Counted from the first letter of the stretch, positions 48,130 through 57,377 are shown. The stretch is DNA of 64,000 nucleotides from Pseudarthrobacter sp. fls2-241-R2A-127 (GCF_030209355.1 NZ_JARVSF010000004.1:90512-154511), one strand, 5' to 3'. The notes: generated by a model not told the origin, from the sequence alone. A program made the numbers and translations.

Positions 48130-48927
48130 ATGACTTTTGATCCGGCGTCGTTCCACTTCACCCAGGCCCAGGGCCCCGTTCTCATCCGTGCTTCCACCGT
48201 CCTGCCTGCCCGGCGGGAGAACATCGAGCTGCAGACCGAGGACGGCCACACCCTGGTGGGCGAACTCGCACTTCCCGAAACCGGGCAGGTCCTGGCCACG
48301 CTGATCACCCTGCATCCGCTGCCCACGCACGGCGGATTCATGGACTCGCACGTCTACCGCAAGGCCTCCTACCGGCTCCCGGCACTGGCCGGCATCGCCG
48401 TCCTCCGGTTTAACACCCGCGGCACCGCCTCGCCCCGCGGCACCAGCAGCGGCGGCTTCGAGGAAGGCATTGGGGAACGGTATGACGTCGAGGCGGCCGT
48501 GCGTTTCGCCGTCGACCGCGGGCTGCCCAACCGCTGGCTGGTGGGCTGGTCCTTTGGAACGGAACTGGCCCTGATGTACGGGGCTGTTGAGCCGGTGGCC
48601 GGCCAGATCGAGGGGGCGGTGCTGCTGTCGCCGCCCCTGCACCGCGCCACGGACAAGCACCTGCAGCAATGGGCGGACTCCGGCAAGCCCCTCACTGTCC
48701 TGGTGCCGGAGCACGATGACTTCCTCCAGCCGGCAGAGGCCGCGGAGCGTTTCAGCCTGGTGCCCCAGGCGGATGTTGTGGGCGTGCCCGGCGCCAAGCA
48801 CCTCTGGGTGGGGGAGAAGTACGCAGCACGGGTCTTGAACGACATCGTCGCCCGGGTCAGTCCCGGTGGATCCGGAACGCCGCTGCCGCAGGAATGGGAC
48901 GGCCCGACGGCGGCCGCCGCCTCCTGA
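48130..48927 (+). CDS. Alpha/beta hydrolase
   Basis: 265 residues. N-terminal strands, the oxyanion region LITLHPLPTHGG, nucleophile elbow GWSFGTEL and a late histidine in GAKHLWVGEKY make a complete alpha/beta-hydrolase triad, with the acid in PEHDDF. It resembles cytosolic YsgA/dienelactone-like hydrolases. The substrate is unknown. The gene is convergent with the AI-2E transporter and shares its terminator. Confidence 0.82.
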   Translation: MTFDPASFHFTQAQGPVLIRASTVLPARRENIELQTEDGHTLVGELALPETGQVLATLITLHPLPTHGGFMDSHVYRKASYRLPALAGIAVLRFNTRGTASPRGTSSGGFEEGIGERYDVEAAVRFAVDRGLPNRWLVGWSFGTELALMYGAVEPVAGQIEGAVLLSPPLHRATDKHLQQWADSGKPLTVLVPEHDDFLQPAEAAERFSLVPQADVVGVPGAKHLWVGEKYAARVLNDIVARVSPGGSGTPLPQEWDGPTAAAAS

Positions 48928-48935
48928 GGGAACCT

Positions 48936-48967
48936 CCCGCAGGGTCCCGTCCCCGGGACCCTGCGGG
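48936..48967. terminator. Bidirectional terminator
   Basis: A perfect 13-bp stem (CCCGCAGGGTCCC/GGGACCCTGCGGG) with a six-base loop between the convergent hydrolase and AI-2E transporter genes. Confidence 0.75.
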
Positions 48968-48972
48968 TTCCG

Positions 48973-50286
48973 TTAGTGCTGGTCCTGGCGCGCGATGTAG
49001 ATTTCGCGGAGCAGGAGCAGCACGGCGGCCGCGGTGGGGATGGCAATCAGTGCGCCCAGGACGCCCAGCAGGCTGCCGCCGGCGATCACGGAGATCACGG
49101 CCACGGCGCCCGGGACCGCCACTGCCTTCTGCATAATGCGCGGTGAGATGAAGTAGGCCTCAAACTGCAGGTAGGCGAAGTAGCAGATGGCGTAGACAGC
49201 GGCCGTCTGCCAGCCCTGCGTGAGGGAGACCAGCGTAACCACGATGCCCGCGATCATGCCGCCCACCAGGGGAATGAAGGCGAGCAGCACCACCACGAAC
49301 GCCAGCAGCAGGGCGAACGGTACGCCCACAATGGACATCACGATGAAGGCGAACGTGGCGTTGAGTAAAGCGACGCACGCCTGGCCGATGACATAGTTGC
49401 CCACCGAACGGGTGATTTCCTCGGAGAGGGCAGCCACCCGCTTCCGGCGGGAACGCGGCGCCAGGCGGTAGCCCCACTTCTTCATGGCCGGAAGCGCAGC
49501 CAGGAAATACAGGCTCAGCACCAGCACGATCAGGGTGCCGAAAAGGCTGTTGGCCAGCGTTGAACCGAACCCGACCACGCCGCCGAAGATGCCGCCCATG
49601 GCCGCGGGGTCGTTGACGAACTTGTTCAGTTCTTCGGTGATGCGGTCCCTGACCCCGAACTGGTCATCGACGCTGCGGAAGAAGTCCGAATCCATGAAGT
49701 TGCGAACCCAGTCCGGTGCCTGGCGCACGATTTCGGATACCTGTTCAACGATCGTGGGGATCAGGGTGGCGAAGAAGCCGACGACGGCGCCCATCAGCAC
49801 GGCCACCGAAACGAGGATGCCGGCGGGCCGGGGGATCTTCCGGTTTTCCAGCCAGCCCACCACCGGTTCCAGGCCCAAGGCGATGAACAGTGCGGCAACA
49901 ATCCACAGCAACAGTTGCGTGGTGTGGGACCCGATCCAGTAGACGAGCAGCGCCAGGCCCACGCCCACCGTTCCCATGAATCCCATGTAGAGCGGATGCT
50001 GGGGGGACATGCGCGGCCCGGGATGCCCGAACTGCGGCTCGTCCTCGCCGTCGAACTCCGTTGCGGGAGCCGGGCCGCCGAATTCCGGCGGCATTTCGAA
50101 CCGGAGCCGGGGCTGGGCGCCAGGCAACGGCTGGCTGAGCCGGCGGACCACCTGGCCAAGGGCTGCCGCGGCGCCACCCCGGCGTCGTGCTGCCGCCATG
50201 GCCTGCGGAGCCGGGGCGGGGACAGCCCTGCCCGGATCCCCGGAATTGCCGGCTGCCGGGGAGGACGGGTCCGTCTTGTCAGTCAC
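48973..50286 (-). CDS. AI-2E-family transporter
   Basis: 437 residues, GTG start. A 100-residue hydrophilic, Pro/Gly-rich N-terminus is followed by the eight-helix AI-2E/PurR-regulated permease domain (from about 107), with the conserved LLAFIPLVGG(M)IAG and the central amphipathic region. The family includes putative autoinducer exporters and Na/H antiporters, so the substrate cannot be named. The extended N-terminus is unusual and looks disordered. Confidence 0.85.
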   Translation of the reverse strand: MTDKTDPSSPAAGNSGDPGRAVPAPAPQAMAAARRRGGAAAALGQVVRRLSQPLPGAQPRLRFEMPPEFGGPAPATEFDGEDEPQFGHPGPRMSPQHPLYMGFMGTVGVGLALLVYWIGSHTTQLLLWIVAALFIALGLEPVVGWLENRKIPRPAGILVSVAVLMGAVVGFFATLIPTIVEQVSEIVRQAPDWVRNFMDSDFFRSVDDQFGVRDRITEELNKFVNDPAAMGGIFGGVVGFGSTLANSLFGTLIVLVLSLYFLAALPAMKKWGYRLAPRSRRKRVAALSEEITRSVGNYVIGQACVALLNATFAFIVMSIVGVPFALLLAFVVVLLAFIPLVGGMIAGIVVTLVSLTQGWQTAAVYAICYFAYLQFEAYFISPRIMQKAVAVPGAVAVISVIAGGSLLGVLGALIAIPTAAAVLLLLREIYIARQDQH

Positions 50287-50439
50287 TGGTTTTTGGGGCC
50301 TGTTCCGTGTGTGGCACCGCCTTCGCGGGCCGGTGTGATGATCATCGCAAACACTATCAGCAGGCTTGTCAGCAACTGCCGAAGGCGCCGTCGCCGGACG
50401 CTTGGGCTGCCCGCCGGGAGCCCGGATTCGGGGCCCGTG

Positions 50440-50458
50440 GTAACAAAAAGGTTACTAT
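50440..50458 (+). promoter_or_regulatory. Promoter with overlapping inverted repeat
   Basis: The inverted repeat GTAAC-AAAAAG-GTTAC (50440-50455) overlaps the -10 hexamer TACTAT (50453-50458). A start near 50465 would give a leader of about 28 bases containing AGGTG. A bound repressor or activator would directly cover the -10. Confidence 0.45.
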
Positions 50459-50493
50459 TGAAGGTAAACCCCCGCTGATGATAGGTGTTTCCC

Positions 50494-52182
50494 TTGCGTT
50501 TAAAGACTGCAGCCGCACTTGTGCTGCTCGGCCTCCTGACACTTTTGGCCGGCATCGGCCAGAGAACCATCTGGGCTCCCTCCGAGACGTTCACCGCGTC
50601 CGTGCCGGCCGACGCCGCCGCGGCCCCCTTGACTGTCATTGACCAGAAGCTGCGCACGCTGCACGGCGGAACCGTCAAGATCTCGGTCCAGGGCGACGGC
50701 AACTTCATGCTGGCAACGGGCCGGCCCGACGACGTTGACGCCTGGGTTGGCAAGACCGCCCACAACACCATCAACGGGGTTTCCGAGGACGGAAAGTCCC
50801 TCCAGGTAGAGCATTCCGACGGCGACGCCACGGCCCCCAACCCGGCGGGCTCGGACCTGTGGGTGTCCACCGAAAATGCCGGCGGCCAGCTGGACTACAC
50901 CTGGACTCCGCCGGCTGACGGCGACTGGAGACTTCTCCTTGCCGCCGACGGCACCAAGCCGGCCCCTGCATCGGTGTCCATGACGTTCCCGAACGATACG
51001 TCCACGCCGTGGGCTGTTCCGCTGATGGTCATCGGCGGATTGCTGGTGGTGGGCGGAATCGTCCTGGCCTTGGTGTCCGCGCGAACCAAGGACGGCGAAG
51101 GCGGCGAGGGCGGCGGCAGCGGCTACGCCCGGCGTGCCCGTGCCCGCTCCCAGGCGCAGTCCGCCAACAAGGCCACCATGGTGGCCGCAGGTGTGGCAGC
51201 GGTTGTCCTGGCCGGTTCCGCTACCGCTGCCCAGGCAGCAAGCCCCAGCCCGCAGCCGTCGGGCAATGCGTCGTCATCGGCGGCCAAGGACGCAACCGGT
51301 TCTCCGGTCCTCCTTGAAGCCCAGTTCCGGCGGATCCTGGAGCAGGTCTCCAGCGCCACCGATGCCGGCGACGCCGCCAAGGACGCGGCGAAGCTTGCCG
51401 ACCGCGTGGCCGGGCCCGAGCTGGAAATCCGGACCCAGAACTACAAAATCCGTTCCCAGGTCGGTTCGTACGAGCCGCGCATGCCTGTCCGCTCCACCAA
51501 GCTGCTGACCACCGTGATCACCAGCAGCCGTGACTGGCCCAGGCAGGTGCTTGCCGTGACCCAGGGCGACGGCAACGTGGTCCCGCAAATCCTGACACTG
51601 GTCCAGCAGTCCCCCCGGGAGAACTACAAGCTGATGGAGACCACCCCCCTCCAGCCGGGCACCACCTTCCCGACCATCGGCCGCGGCGGTACGCAGACCC
51701 TGGCGGCCTCGGACAAATCCGGGCTGCTCTACAGCGGCGAGGAAGCCATGTCCGGCCTGGCCGACAGGCTCACCTCCGCGGACTCGCCGTTCAAGGACAA
51801 GCTGGTGGAGGGTTCATCCTCGCCGTACATCGCCGACACCCTGTCCTACCAGGCAGAGGTGGTGAAGGCAGGCGAGAACGGCAACTTCTCCTTCACCCAC
51901 AAGGTGGCACCGGAAAACACCGTGGTGTTCCGTACTTCTGACGGCGGAGCACTGGTCCTGGGCCGGATCAACTTCGGCTTCGAGGGTACCCCCAAAGCCG
52001 CCGGTGACAAGCTCAGCATCGGTGACGACGCCGCGGCCCTGGCCGGCGGCAAGGAAACCAGCACGGGCATGGTCCTGAGCTTTGCCGAATCCATGGCAGT
52101 GTACGTGCCGCCGGCAGGCTCGACGGACCCGATGAAGCTCGTTGCCGCCACCCGCGGCCTGGTGGGGGCCAGCTTCAAGTAG
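50494..52182 (+). CDS. Exported or membrane protein of unknown function
   Basis: 562 residues from TTG 50494 (an in-frame GTG lies at 50485). I do not recognise a family. An N-terminal hydrophobic anchor or signal (about 3-24) leads to a beta-rich domain (25-165), a membrane helix (about 170-192, PWAVPLMVIGGLLVVGG), a basic loop, a second hydrophobic segment with AAQA (about 215-240) and a large beta-rich C-terminal domain (250-562) containing QGDG and VTQGDGNVV. Both soluble domains probably face outside. The neighbours (AI-2E transporter, YbbN-like protein) do not reveal its role. The promoter appears operator-controlled. Confidence 0.7.
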   Translation: MRLKTAAALVLLGLLTLLAGIGQRTIWAPSETFTASVPADAAAAPLTVIDQKLRTLHGGTVKISVQGDGNFMLATGRPDDVDAWVGKTAHNTINGVSEDGKSLQVEHSDGDATAPNPAGSDLWVSTENAGGQLDYTWTPPADGDWRLLLAADGTKPAPASVSMTFPNDTSTPWAVPLMVIGGLLVVGGIVLALVSARTKDGEGGEGGGSGYARRARARSQAQSANKATMVAAGVAAVVLAGSATAAQAASPSPQPSGNASSSAAKDATGSPVLLEAQFRRILEQVSSATDAGDAAKDAAKLADRVAGPELEIRTQNYKIRSQVGSYEPRMPVRSTKLLTTVITSSRDWPRQVLAVTQGDGNVVPQILTLVQQSPRENYKLMETTPLQPGTTFPTIGRGGTQTLAASDKSGLLYSGEEAMSGLADRLTSADSPFKDKLVEGSSSPYIADTLSYQAEVVKAGENGNFSFTHKVAPENTVVFRTSDGGALVLGRINFGFEGTPKAAGDKLSIGDDAAALAGGKETSTGMVLSFAESMAVYVPPAGSTDPMKLVAATRGLVGASFK

Positions 52183-52221
52183 GCCCCTGACTGCATTGCC
52201 CCCGGCAGCGGCCGGAGTGGC

Positions 52222-52227
52222 TAGAGT
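52222..52227 (+). promoter_or_regulatory. -10 element of a leaderless promoter
   Basis: TAGAGT seven bases before ATG 52235, no Shine-Dalgarno sequence. It favours this ATG over the ORF start inside the preceding gene. Confidence 0.5.
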
Positions 52228-52234
52228 GGGAAAC

Positions 52235-53230
52235 ATGAGTTCGCCAGCTTCCCGCCCAGTCCCTCCTGCCGCTGCCAACCTGCTTAACCTGCGCGGCGCC
52301 GTCGACCTTTCCTCGCTGAAGCGGCCCGCAGCTCCCGCCGGCCCAGCGGCACCGTCCGCCCCCGCGGCCTCGCCGGGCCCGGCACCTGCCCAGGGTGCGC
52401 CGGAAGGTGGACCTGAGCTCACGGTCAACGTCACCGAAGCGAACTTCCAGCAGCTGGTGGAACTCTCCGCCCAGGTTCCCGTGGTGTTCGCCCTGTGGGC
52501 CTCCTACTCCCCGGAGTCCGGCAGGATGCTGGAAACCCTCGAGCGCGTGGTGGCCTCCTTCGGCGGCCGCCTGGTACTCGGCGCCGCGGACATCGAAGCC
52601 TTCCCGCAGCTTGCCCAGGCCTTCCAGGTGCAGGCCGTCCCCACCGCCGTCGCCGTCCTGAAGGGCCAGCCGGTACCCCTCTTCCAGGGTGCAGCAGACG
52701 AACAGCAGGTGCGCAGCCTGTTCGATGAGCTCCTCAAAGTGGCGGCCGCCAACGGAGTGACCGGCAGCCTGGACGGCGGGCCCGCCGGCGAGCAGGAACC
52801 TGCTCCGCTCCCGCCGCTGCACCAAGCGGCATTCGATGCGATTGAAGCCGGGGACTATGCTGCCGCCGCGGAGGCCTACCGCCAGGCGTTGCGGGAAATG
52901 CCTTCGGACCACGAGGCCAAGGCCGGGTTGGCGCAGGTGGAACTGATGGACCGGCTTCAGCCGTTGTCCGCCGAGGACAGCGAGGCCCTCCGCGCCCGGG
53001 CCGCCAACGAGCCGGACAACCTTGACGCACAGCTTGCGGTTGCGGACCTGGACGTGGCGGGCGGCCATGTGGAGGATGCCCTGAACCGGCTGGTGGCGTT
53101 CATCGGCAGGAACTTCGGCCCCGAGCGGGAAACGGTGCGGGTCCGGCTGCTGGAACTCTTCGACGTCGTCGGCGCCGCAGACGAGCGTGTGGCCAAGGCA
53201 CGCCAGGCGCTGGCACGGGTCCTGTTCTAG
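52235..53230 (+). CDS. YbbN/CnoX-like thioredoxin-fold protein with TPR-like tail
   Basis: 331 residues. A Pro/Ala linker (1-65), a thioredoxin fold (about 67-180, VNVTEANFQQLVELS...VVFALWASYSPES) and a helical TPR-like region (about 200-331). The usual WCxxC is replaced by WASYSPES, so it has no redox-active cysteines and is likely a chaperone or holdase like E. coli YbbN. A homologue occurs near nucS in mycobacteria, which fits this neighbourhood. The stop overlaps the next gene's GTG. Confidence 0.85.
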   Translation: MSSPASRPVPPAAANLLNLRGAVDLSSLKRPAAPAGPAAPSAPAASPGPAPAQGAPEGGPELTVNVTEANFQQLVELSAQVPVVFALWASYSPESGRMLETLERVVASFGGRLVLGAADIEAFPQLAQAFQVQAVPTAVAVLKGQPVPLFQGAADEQQVRSLFDELLKVAAANGVTGSLDGGPAGEQEPAPLPPLHQAAFDAIEAGDYAAAAEAYRQALREMPSDHEAKAGLAQVELMDRLQPLSAEDSEALRARAANEPDNLDAQLAVADLDVAGGHVEDALNRLVAFIGRNFGPERETVRVRLLELFDVVGAADERVAKARQALARVLF

Positions 53231-54327
53231 TGCCTGCCCTGTTCCAGCCGCTGACCCTGAGGTCGTTGGAGCTGCAGCACCGGGGCTGGGTTTCGCCGAT
53301 GTGCCAGTACAGCTGCGAGCCCGACGCCGCCCCGGGCGTTCCCAACGACTGGCACCTGGTGCACCTGGGCGCGTTTGCCACGGGCGGCGCGGCGCTGATC
53401 CTTACGGAGGCGGCAGCCGTCAACGCCGAGGGCCGGATCAGCCCCCGTGATGCGGGCCTGTATAACGACGAACAGGCCGGAGCGTGGCAGCGGATCACCT
53501 CCTTCGTCCACCGGAACGGGGCCGCCGATGCCAAGATCGGCGTCCAGTTGGCCCACGCCGGCCGGAAGGCGTCCACGTATTGGCCGTTCTCCGGCAAGCA
53601 GGGCAGCGTTCCGGTCGCCGAGGGTGGCTGGGCGACCGTGGGCCCGTCCGAAACCTCCTTTGACGGGTATGCGGCCCCTGCGGCCATGACCGTGGAACAT
53701 ATCCGAGGCGTCATTGCCGACTTCGCAGCAGCGGCGGTCCGCGCCGTGAACGCCGGCTTTGACACCGTGGAGATCCACGCCGCGCACGGCTACCTCCTGC
53801 ACCAGTTCCAAAGCCCGCTGATCAACGAACGCGACGACGAGTGGGGCGGTGACGAAGCCGGGCGAAACAGGCTGACCATTGCGGTGATCGACGCCGTCCG
53901 GGCCGTCATTCCGGATTCCATGCCCTTGCTGCTCCGGATCTCGGCCACCGACTGGGCGCCCGGCGGAGTGGACCTGGCGGGTTCGGTCCGCCTGGCACGC
54001 GAGGCTGCCGCCCACGGCGTGGACCTGGTGGATGTCTCCAGCGGCGGCGCCGTGGCGCACCAGCAGATCAAACCCGGCCTGGGCTACCAGACAGGGTTCT
54101 CCGCCGCCATCAGGCAGGAGGCGGACGTGGCCACCGGGGCGGTGGGGCTCCTGACCGCCCCGGGCCAGGCGGAGCACGCCATTGCCACCGGCCAGGCAGA
54201 CGGTGTCTTCATCGCCCGGGCGGCCCTCCGGGACCCGCACTGGTGGCTGCGCGCGGCCTTCGAACTTGGCTACGACATCAGCTGGCCGCCCCAGTACGAG
54301 CGCGCAGTGCCGCGGCGCACCTTCTGA
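53230..54327 (+). CDS. Old-yellow-enzyme-family NADH:flavin oxidoreductase (YqjM-like)
   Basis: 365 residues, TIM-barrel flavoprotein. SPMCQYS near the N-terminus (Cys that tunes FMN in the YqjM group), QLAHAGRKAS, and the catalytic HAAHGYLLHQF segment followed by NxRxD-like SPLINERDDEWGGD. It reduces activated C=C bonds such as enones with NADPH, with the physiological substrate unknown. The GTG start shares one base with the preceding stop codon. Confidence 0.9.
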   Translation: MPALFQPLTLRSLELQHRGWVSPMCQYSCEPDAAPGVPNDWHLVHLGAFATGGAALILTEAAAVNAEGRISPRDAGLYNDEQAGAWQRITSFVHRNGAADAKIGVQLAHAGRKASTYWPFSGKQGSVPVAEGGWATVGPSETSFDGYAAPAAMTVEHIRGVIADFAAAAVRAVNAGFDTVEIHAAHGYLLHQFQSPLINERDDEWGGDEAGRNRLTIAVIDAVRAVIPDSMPLLLRISATDWAPGGVDLAGSVRLAREAAAHGVDLVDVSSGGAVAHQQIKPGLGYQTGFSAAIRQEADVATGAVGLLTAPGQAEHAIATGQADGVFIARAALRDPHWWLRAAFELGYDISWPPQYERAVPRRTF

Positions 54328-54341
54328 TGGCAGCCTGAGCC

Positions 54342-54620
54342 ATGGACAACGGGCCGCGGGACCACGGGCCGTCCTCCGTTGACGGCGAACTCGAAGCCAG
54401 CATCCTGGAGCTGCTGGCATCACGGGCCGCGACGTCAAGCATCTGCCCGTCGGACGCTGCCCGCGCTGTGGGCGGCGCGGACTGGCGGGGACTCATGGAG
54501 GCTGCCCGGCAAGCCGCGCGCCGGCTGGTGGATGCGGGCGAGGTGGAAATCACCCAAGGCGGTGCCGTCGTGGATCCGGCGGGAGCCAAGGGCCCTATCC
54601 GCATCCGCAGGCCCCGGTAG
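54342..54620 (+). CDS. DUF3253 protein
   Basis: 92 residues. A small winged-helix-like domain with ICPSDAARAVGG, WRGLMEAARQAARRLVDAGEVEITQGG and a VVDP..GPIRIRRP end, which I recognise as DUF3253. The pattern suggests DNA or nucleotide binding, but no function is known. It starts 14 bases after the oxidoreductase gene and is probably co-transcribed. Confidence 0.8.
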   Translation: MDNGPRDHGPSSVDGELEASILELLASRAATSSICPSDAARAVGGADWRGLMEAARQAARRLVDAGEVEITQGGAVVDPAGAKGPIRIRRPR

Positions 54621-54652
54621 GCGGAACCGCCGGCAGGCCGGTCCGGTGCTCG

Positions 54653-56530
54653 TCAGCCCAGGAGGTCATCCACGTAGCACCAGCGCCACTGTTCGTCGGG
54701 TTCGATGCTCCGCATGACAGGGTGACCCGTTTCCTTGAAGTGGCGGCTGGCATGCCGCCCTGCGGACGAATCGCAGCACCCCACCAGCCCGCAGGCCAGG
54801 CACATGCGCAGGTGCACCGGGGTTGTCCCCTCCCGTTCGCAACCTGCGCAGGACGGGTTGTCCGGGACCGGAGACAGCATGGCCGCCGTCAGGTGGTCGC
54901 AGACGCCCCCGGGCTGGGCCAACCCCTCCCCGCCGCCGGCGTCCGCCGCCGAATCGAGCTCGTGGAGGGACGCATCCAGCATGGACTCCTCTATATCCAG
55001 GCGTTCGAGGACCTCGCTGAGGACTTCATGGGCGAAGTCGCCGCCACGGCGCAGCTCCAGGACCTTGTCCCGTTCGGCCTCCAGCATTGCCATCCGCAGC
55101 TGGGCATAGCGCTGGCTGGGCGTGGTGGACTCCGCCCCCGGCCGGCCCAGGCGTTCCCAGGCGGCCAGGCCCCGCTCCTGCGTCCGCCGCCGCAACATGT
55201 CCATCACCTCCGGGGGATCGCTCTCCTGCCGCAGCTGGTCCAGGCGCTCCATCCCCGCGGCAGTGGCCAACTGCATCAGCGAGGCCTGGTTCAAGGCATC
55301 CTCCCGCCGGTCCGGTCCGGGCACGTTCAGGGCCCGGACCAGGGCGGGGAGCGTGAATCCCTGCAGCACCAGGGTGCCGGCCACCACCACCATCGCTGCG
55401 AGGACCAGCACGTTGCGGTGCTCCAGGCCATCGGGCAGCGTCAGGACGGCGGCCAGCGTGACCACACCGCGCATGCCCGCCCAGGACACGATCGCGGGAA
55501 ATTGCCAAGGGGGTGCCGGGTCCGTCCGCCGCACCGAGGGGATCAGGCGCGGCAGGTATGTGGCGGGGAAAACCCAAACGGGGCGCAGCAGCAGGACAGC
55601 CAGCAGGATCACGGCGCAGCCCACCCACACGCGGCCGGCACCCAGCGAGTCATCCTGGACGCTGTCGATGATGGTCCGCACCTGCAGGCCGATCAGCAGG
55701 AACACCGCGTTCTCCAGCAGGAACTGCACGGTGTCCCAGTTGCTCCGGGCACTTTGCCGGGCCGCGCCGTTGGGCATCGATGGCGCCTTGGTGCCCATGA
55801 CCAGGCCGGTGACGACGACGGCGAGCACCCCTGATGCGTGAATGGCTTCGGCGGGGAGGTACGCAACGAACGGAGCCATCAGCGACGCCGAGGTGTTGAT
55901 GGCGACGTTGCTGATCCGTTTGCGGATTTCGGTGAGGACGTACGCGGCGGCGAGGCCCACCACCAGGCCCCCGCCCGCGGCGAGCACGAAACCTCCGGCG
56001 ACATCCAGGGCCGAGACGGAACCGGCGATGGCGGCGACGGCGGCGCGGAGGCACACCAGCGCGGTGGCATCGTTGAGCAGCGATTCACCTTCGAGGATGT
56101 TGACGATCCGCCGCGGCATGCCAACCTTCCGGGCGATGGCGGTCGCGGCCACGGCGTCCGGGGGCGCCACCACCGCGCCCAGGGCTATGGCGGCCGCCGG
56201 CGGGATTTCCGGGAACAGCAACCACACCACGAGCCCGACGGCCAGGGTGCCGAAGATGACGTACCCCACGGACAACAGGCCTATGGACCGGCGGTTCGAA
56301 CTGAAGTCGAACAGCGATGTCCGGAACGCCGCCGCATAGAGCAGCGGAGGCAGCAGGCCCACCAGCACCAGTTCGGGATTCAGCTCAACGGGTGGAATGA
56401 AGGGCAGGAACGAGCCCGCCACGCCCGCCAGGATCAGCAGCAGCGGCACCGGGATATTGAATCTGCGGCCGATGGCGCTGCCGGCGCACACCACAGCAAC
56501 GATCACCAGCAGGCCCAAGGCAATGTCCAT
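54653..56530 (-). CDS. CPA1 Na+/H+ antiporter fused to a UBP-type zinc finger
   Basis: 625 residues. Residues about 1-400 are the twelve-helix CPA1 exchanger with the ion-binding region VVAPPDAVAATAIAR and GMRGVVTLAAVL. Residues 400-540 form a long cytosolic helical region. The last 80 residues (about 545-620) hold cysteines and histidines in CAGC, CLACG, GCC, RHASRH and GHP, the layout of a UBP (ubiquitin-hydrolase-like) zinc finger, with WRWCYVD at the end. In eukaryotes this finger binds free ubiquitin C-termini. What it binds here is unknown. Confidence 0.87.
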   Translation of the reverse strand: MDIALGLLVIVAVVCAGSAIGRRFNIPVPLLLILAGVAGSFLPFIPPVELNPELVLVGLLPPLLYAAAFRTSLFDFSSNRRSIGLLSVGYVIFGTLAVGLVVWLLFPEIPPAAAIALGAVVAPPDAVAATAIARKVGMPRRIVNILEGESLLNDATALVCLRAAVAAIAGSVSALDVAGGFVLAAGGGLVVGLAAAYVLTEIRKRISNVAINTSASLMAPFVAYLPAEAIHASGVLAVVVTGLVMGTKAPSMPNGAARQSARSNWDTVQFLLENAVFLLIGLQVRTIIDSVQDDSLGAGRVWVGCAVILLAVLLLRPVWVFPATYLPRLIPSVRRTDPAPPWQFPAIVSWAGMRGVVTLAAVLTLPDGLEHRNVLVLAAMVVVAGTLVLQGFTLPALVRALNVPGPDRREDALNQASLMQLATAAGMERLDQLRQESDPPEVMDMLRRRTQERGLAAWERLGRPGAESTTPSQRYAQLRMAMLEAERDKVLELRRGGDFAHEVLSEVLERLDIEESMLDASLHELDSAADAGGGEGLAQPGGVCDHLTAAMLSPVPDNPSCAGCEREGTTPVHLRMCLACGLVGCCDSSAGRHASRHFKETGHPVMRSIEPDEQWRWCYVDDLLG

Positions 56531-56570
56531 GACGATAGTCTCCCACCCCGCAGAGCGCCGTTCCGCGGGC

Positions 56571-56576
56571 TAGGCT
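56571..56576 (+). promoter_or_regulatory. -10 element of a leaderless promoter
   Basis: TAGGCT six bases before ATG 56583. The segment TAGGCTGGCACCATGA differs by one base from the promoter-start junction at 1690-1705. Confidence 0.55.
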
Positions 56577-56582
56577 GGCACC

Positions 56583-57377
56583 ATGACTGCTCCGATCCCA
56601 GGCCAGGCGTCGAATCCCGGACCCATCGCGGCCCTGTCCATCCGCGGGCTGGCCAAGAGGTTCGGTGGAAAGATCGCGGTCGACGGGATCAGCCTGGAGG
56701 TTCCGGCAGGCTCGTTCTTCGGCATTGTTGGCCCCAACGGCGCGGGCAAGACCACCACTTTGTCCATGGCGACGGGACTGCTGCGCCCTGACTTTGGCAC
56801 CGCCGTGGTTCACGGGGTGGATGTCTGGCAGCATCCGCTGGAGGCAAAGCGGCTGATGGGGATCCTGCCGGACGGCGTCCGCCTCTTCGACCGGCTCACC
56901 GGTGAGCAGCTCATCACCTATGCCGGGTTGCTGCGCGGCATGGACAAGGCCGTGGTGGCGGCACGGGTTGGGGAGCTGCTCGCGGCAATGGACCTGGCCC
57001 AGGACGCAGGGACCCTGGTGGTGGATTATTCCGCCGGCATGACCAAGAAGATCGCCCTTGCCTCCGCCATGATCCACGCCCCGCGGGTCCTGGTCCTGGA
57101 CGAACCCTTCGAAGCGGTGGACCCGGTCTCCGCCGCGAACATCCGCTCCATCCTGGACCGGTACGTGGCGTCCGGGGGCACCGTCATTGTGTCCAGCCAC
57201 GTAATGGACCTGGTACAGCGCATGTGCGACCACGTTGCCGTGGTGGCCCGCGGCCGGCTCCTGGCCGCCGGGACGGTGGACGCCGTCCGGGCCGGGGCTT
57301 CCCTGGAGGACCGCTTCGTGCAACTGGTGGGCGGCCACAGCCACACGGAAGGGCTGGAATGGTTGCGCACCTTCTGA
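56583..57377 (+). CDS. ABC transporter ATP-binding protein (exporter type)
   Basis: 264 residues. Walker A GPNGAGKTT, signature SAGMTKKIALAS, Walker B VLVLDEPFEAVD and H-loop VIVSSHVMDL are all present. The CcmA/DrrA-like architecture indicates an exporter with the large permease encoded by the overlapping next gene. Substrate unknown. Confidence 0.9.
   Translation: MTAPIPGQASNPGPIAALSIRGLAKRFGGKIAVDGISLEVPAGSFFGIVGPNGAGKTTTLSMATGLLRPDFGTAVVHGVDVWQHPLEAKRLMGILPDGVRLFDRLTGEQLITYAGLLRGMDKAVVAARVGELLAAMDLAQDAGTLVVDYSAGMTKKIALASAMIHAPRVLVLDEPFEAVDPVSAANIRSILDRYVASGGTVIVSSHVMDLVQRMCDHVAVVARGRLLAAGTVDAVRAGASLEDRFVQLVGGHSHTEGLEWLRTF

Noticed and set aside
52235..53230. Thioredoxin redox activity of the YbbN-like protein
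   Set aside because: The CxxC motif is absent, so only a chaperone-type role is supportable.
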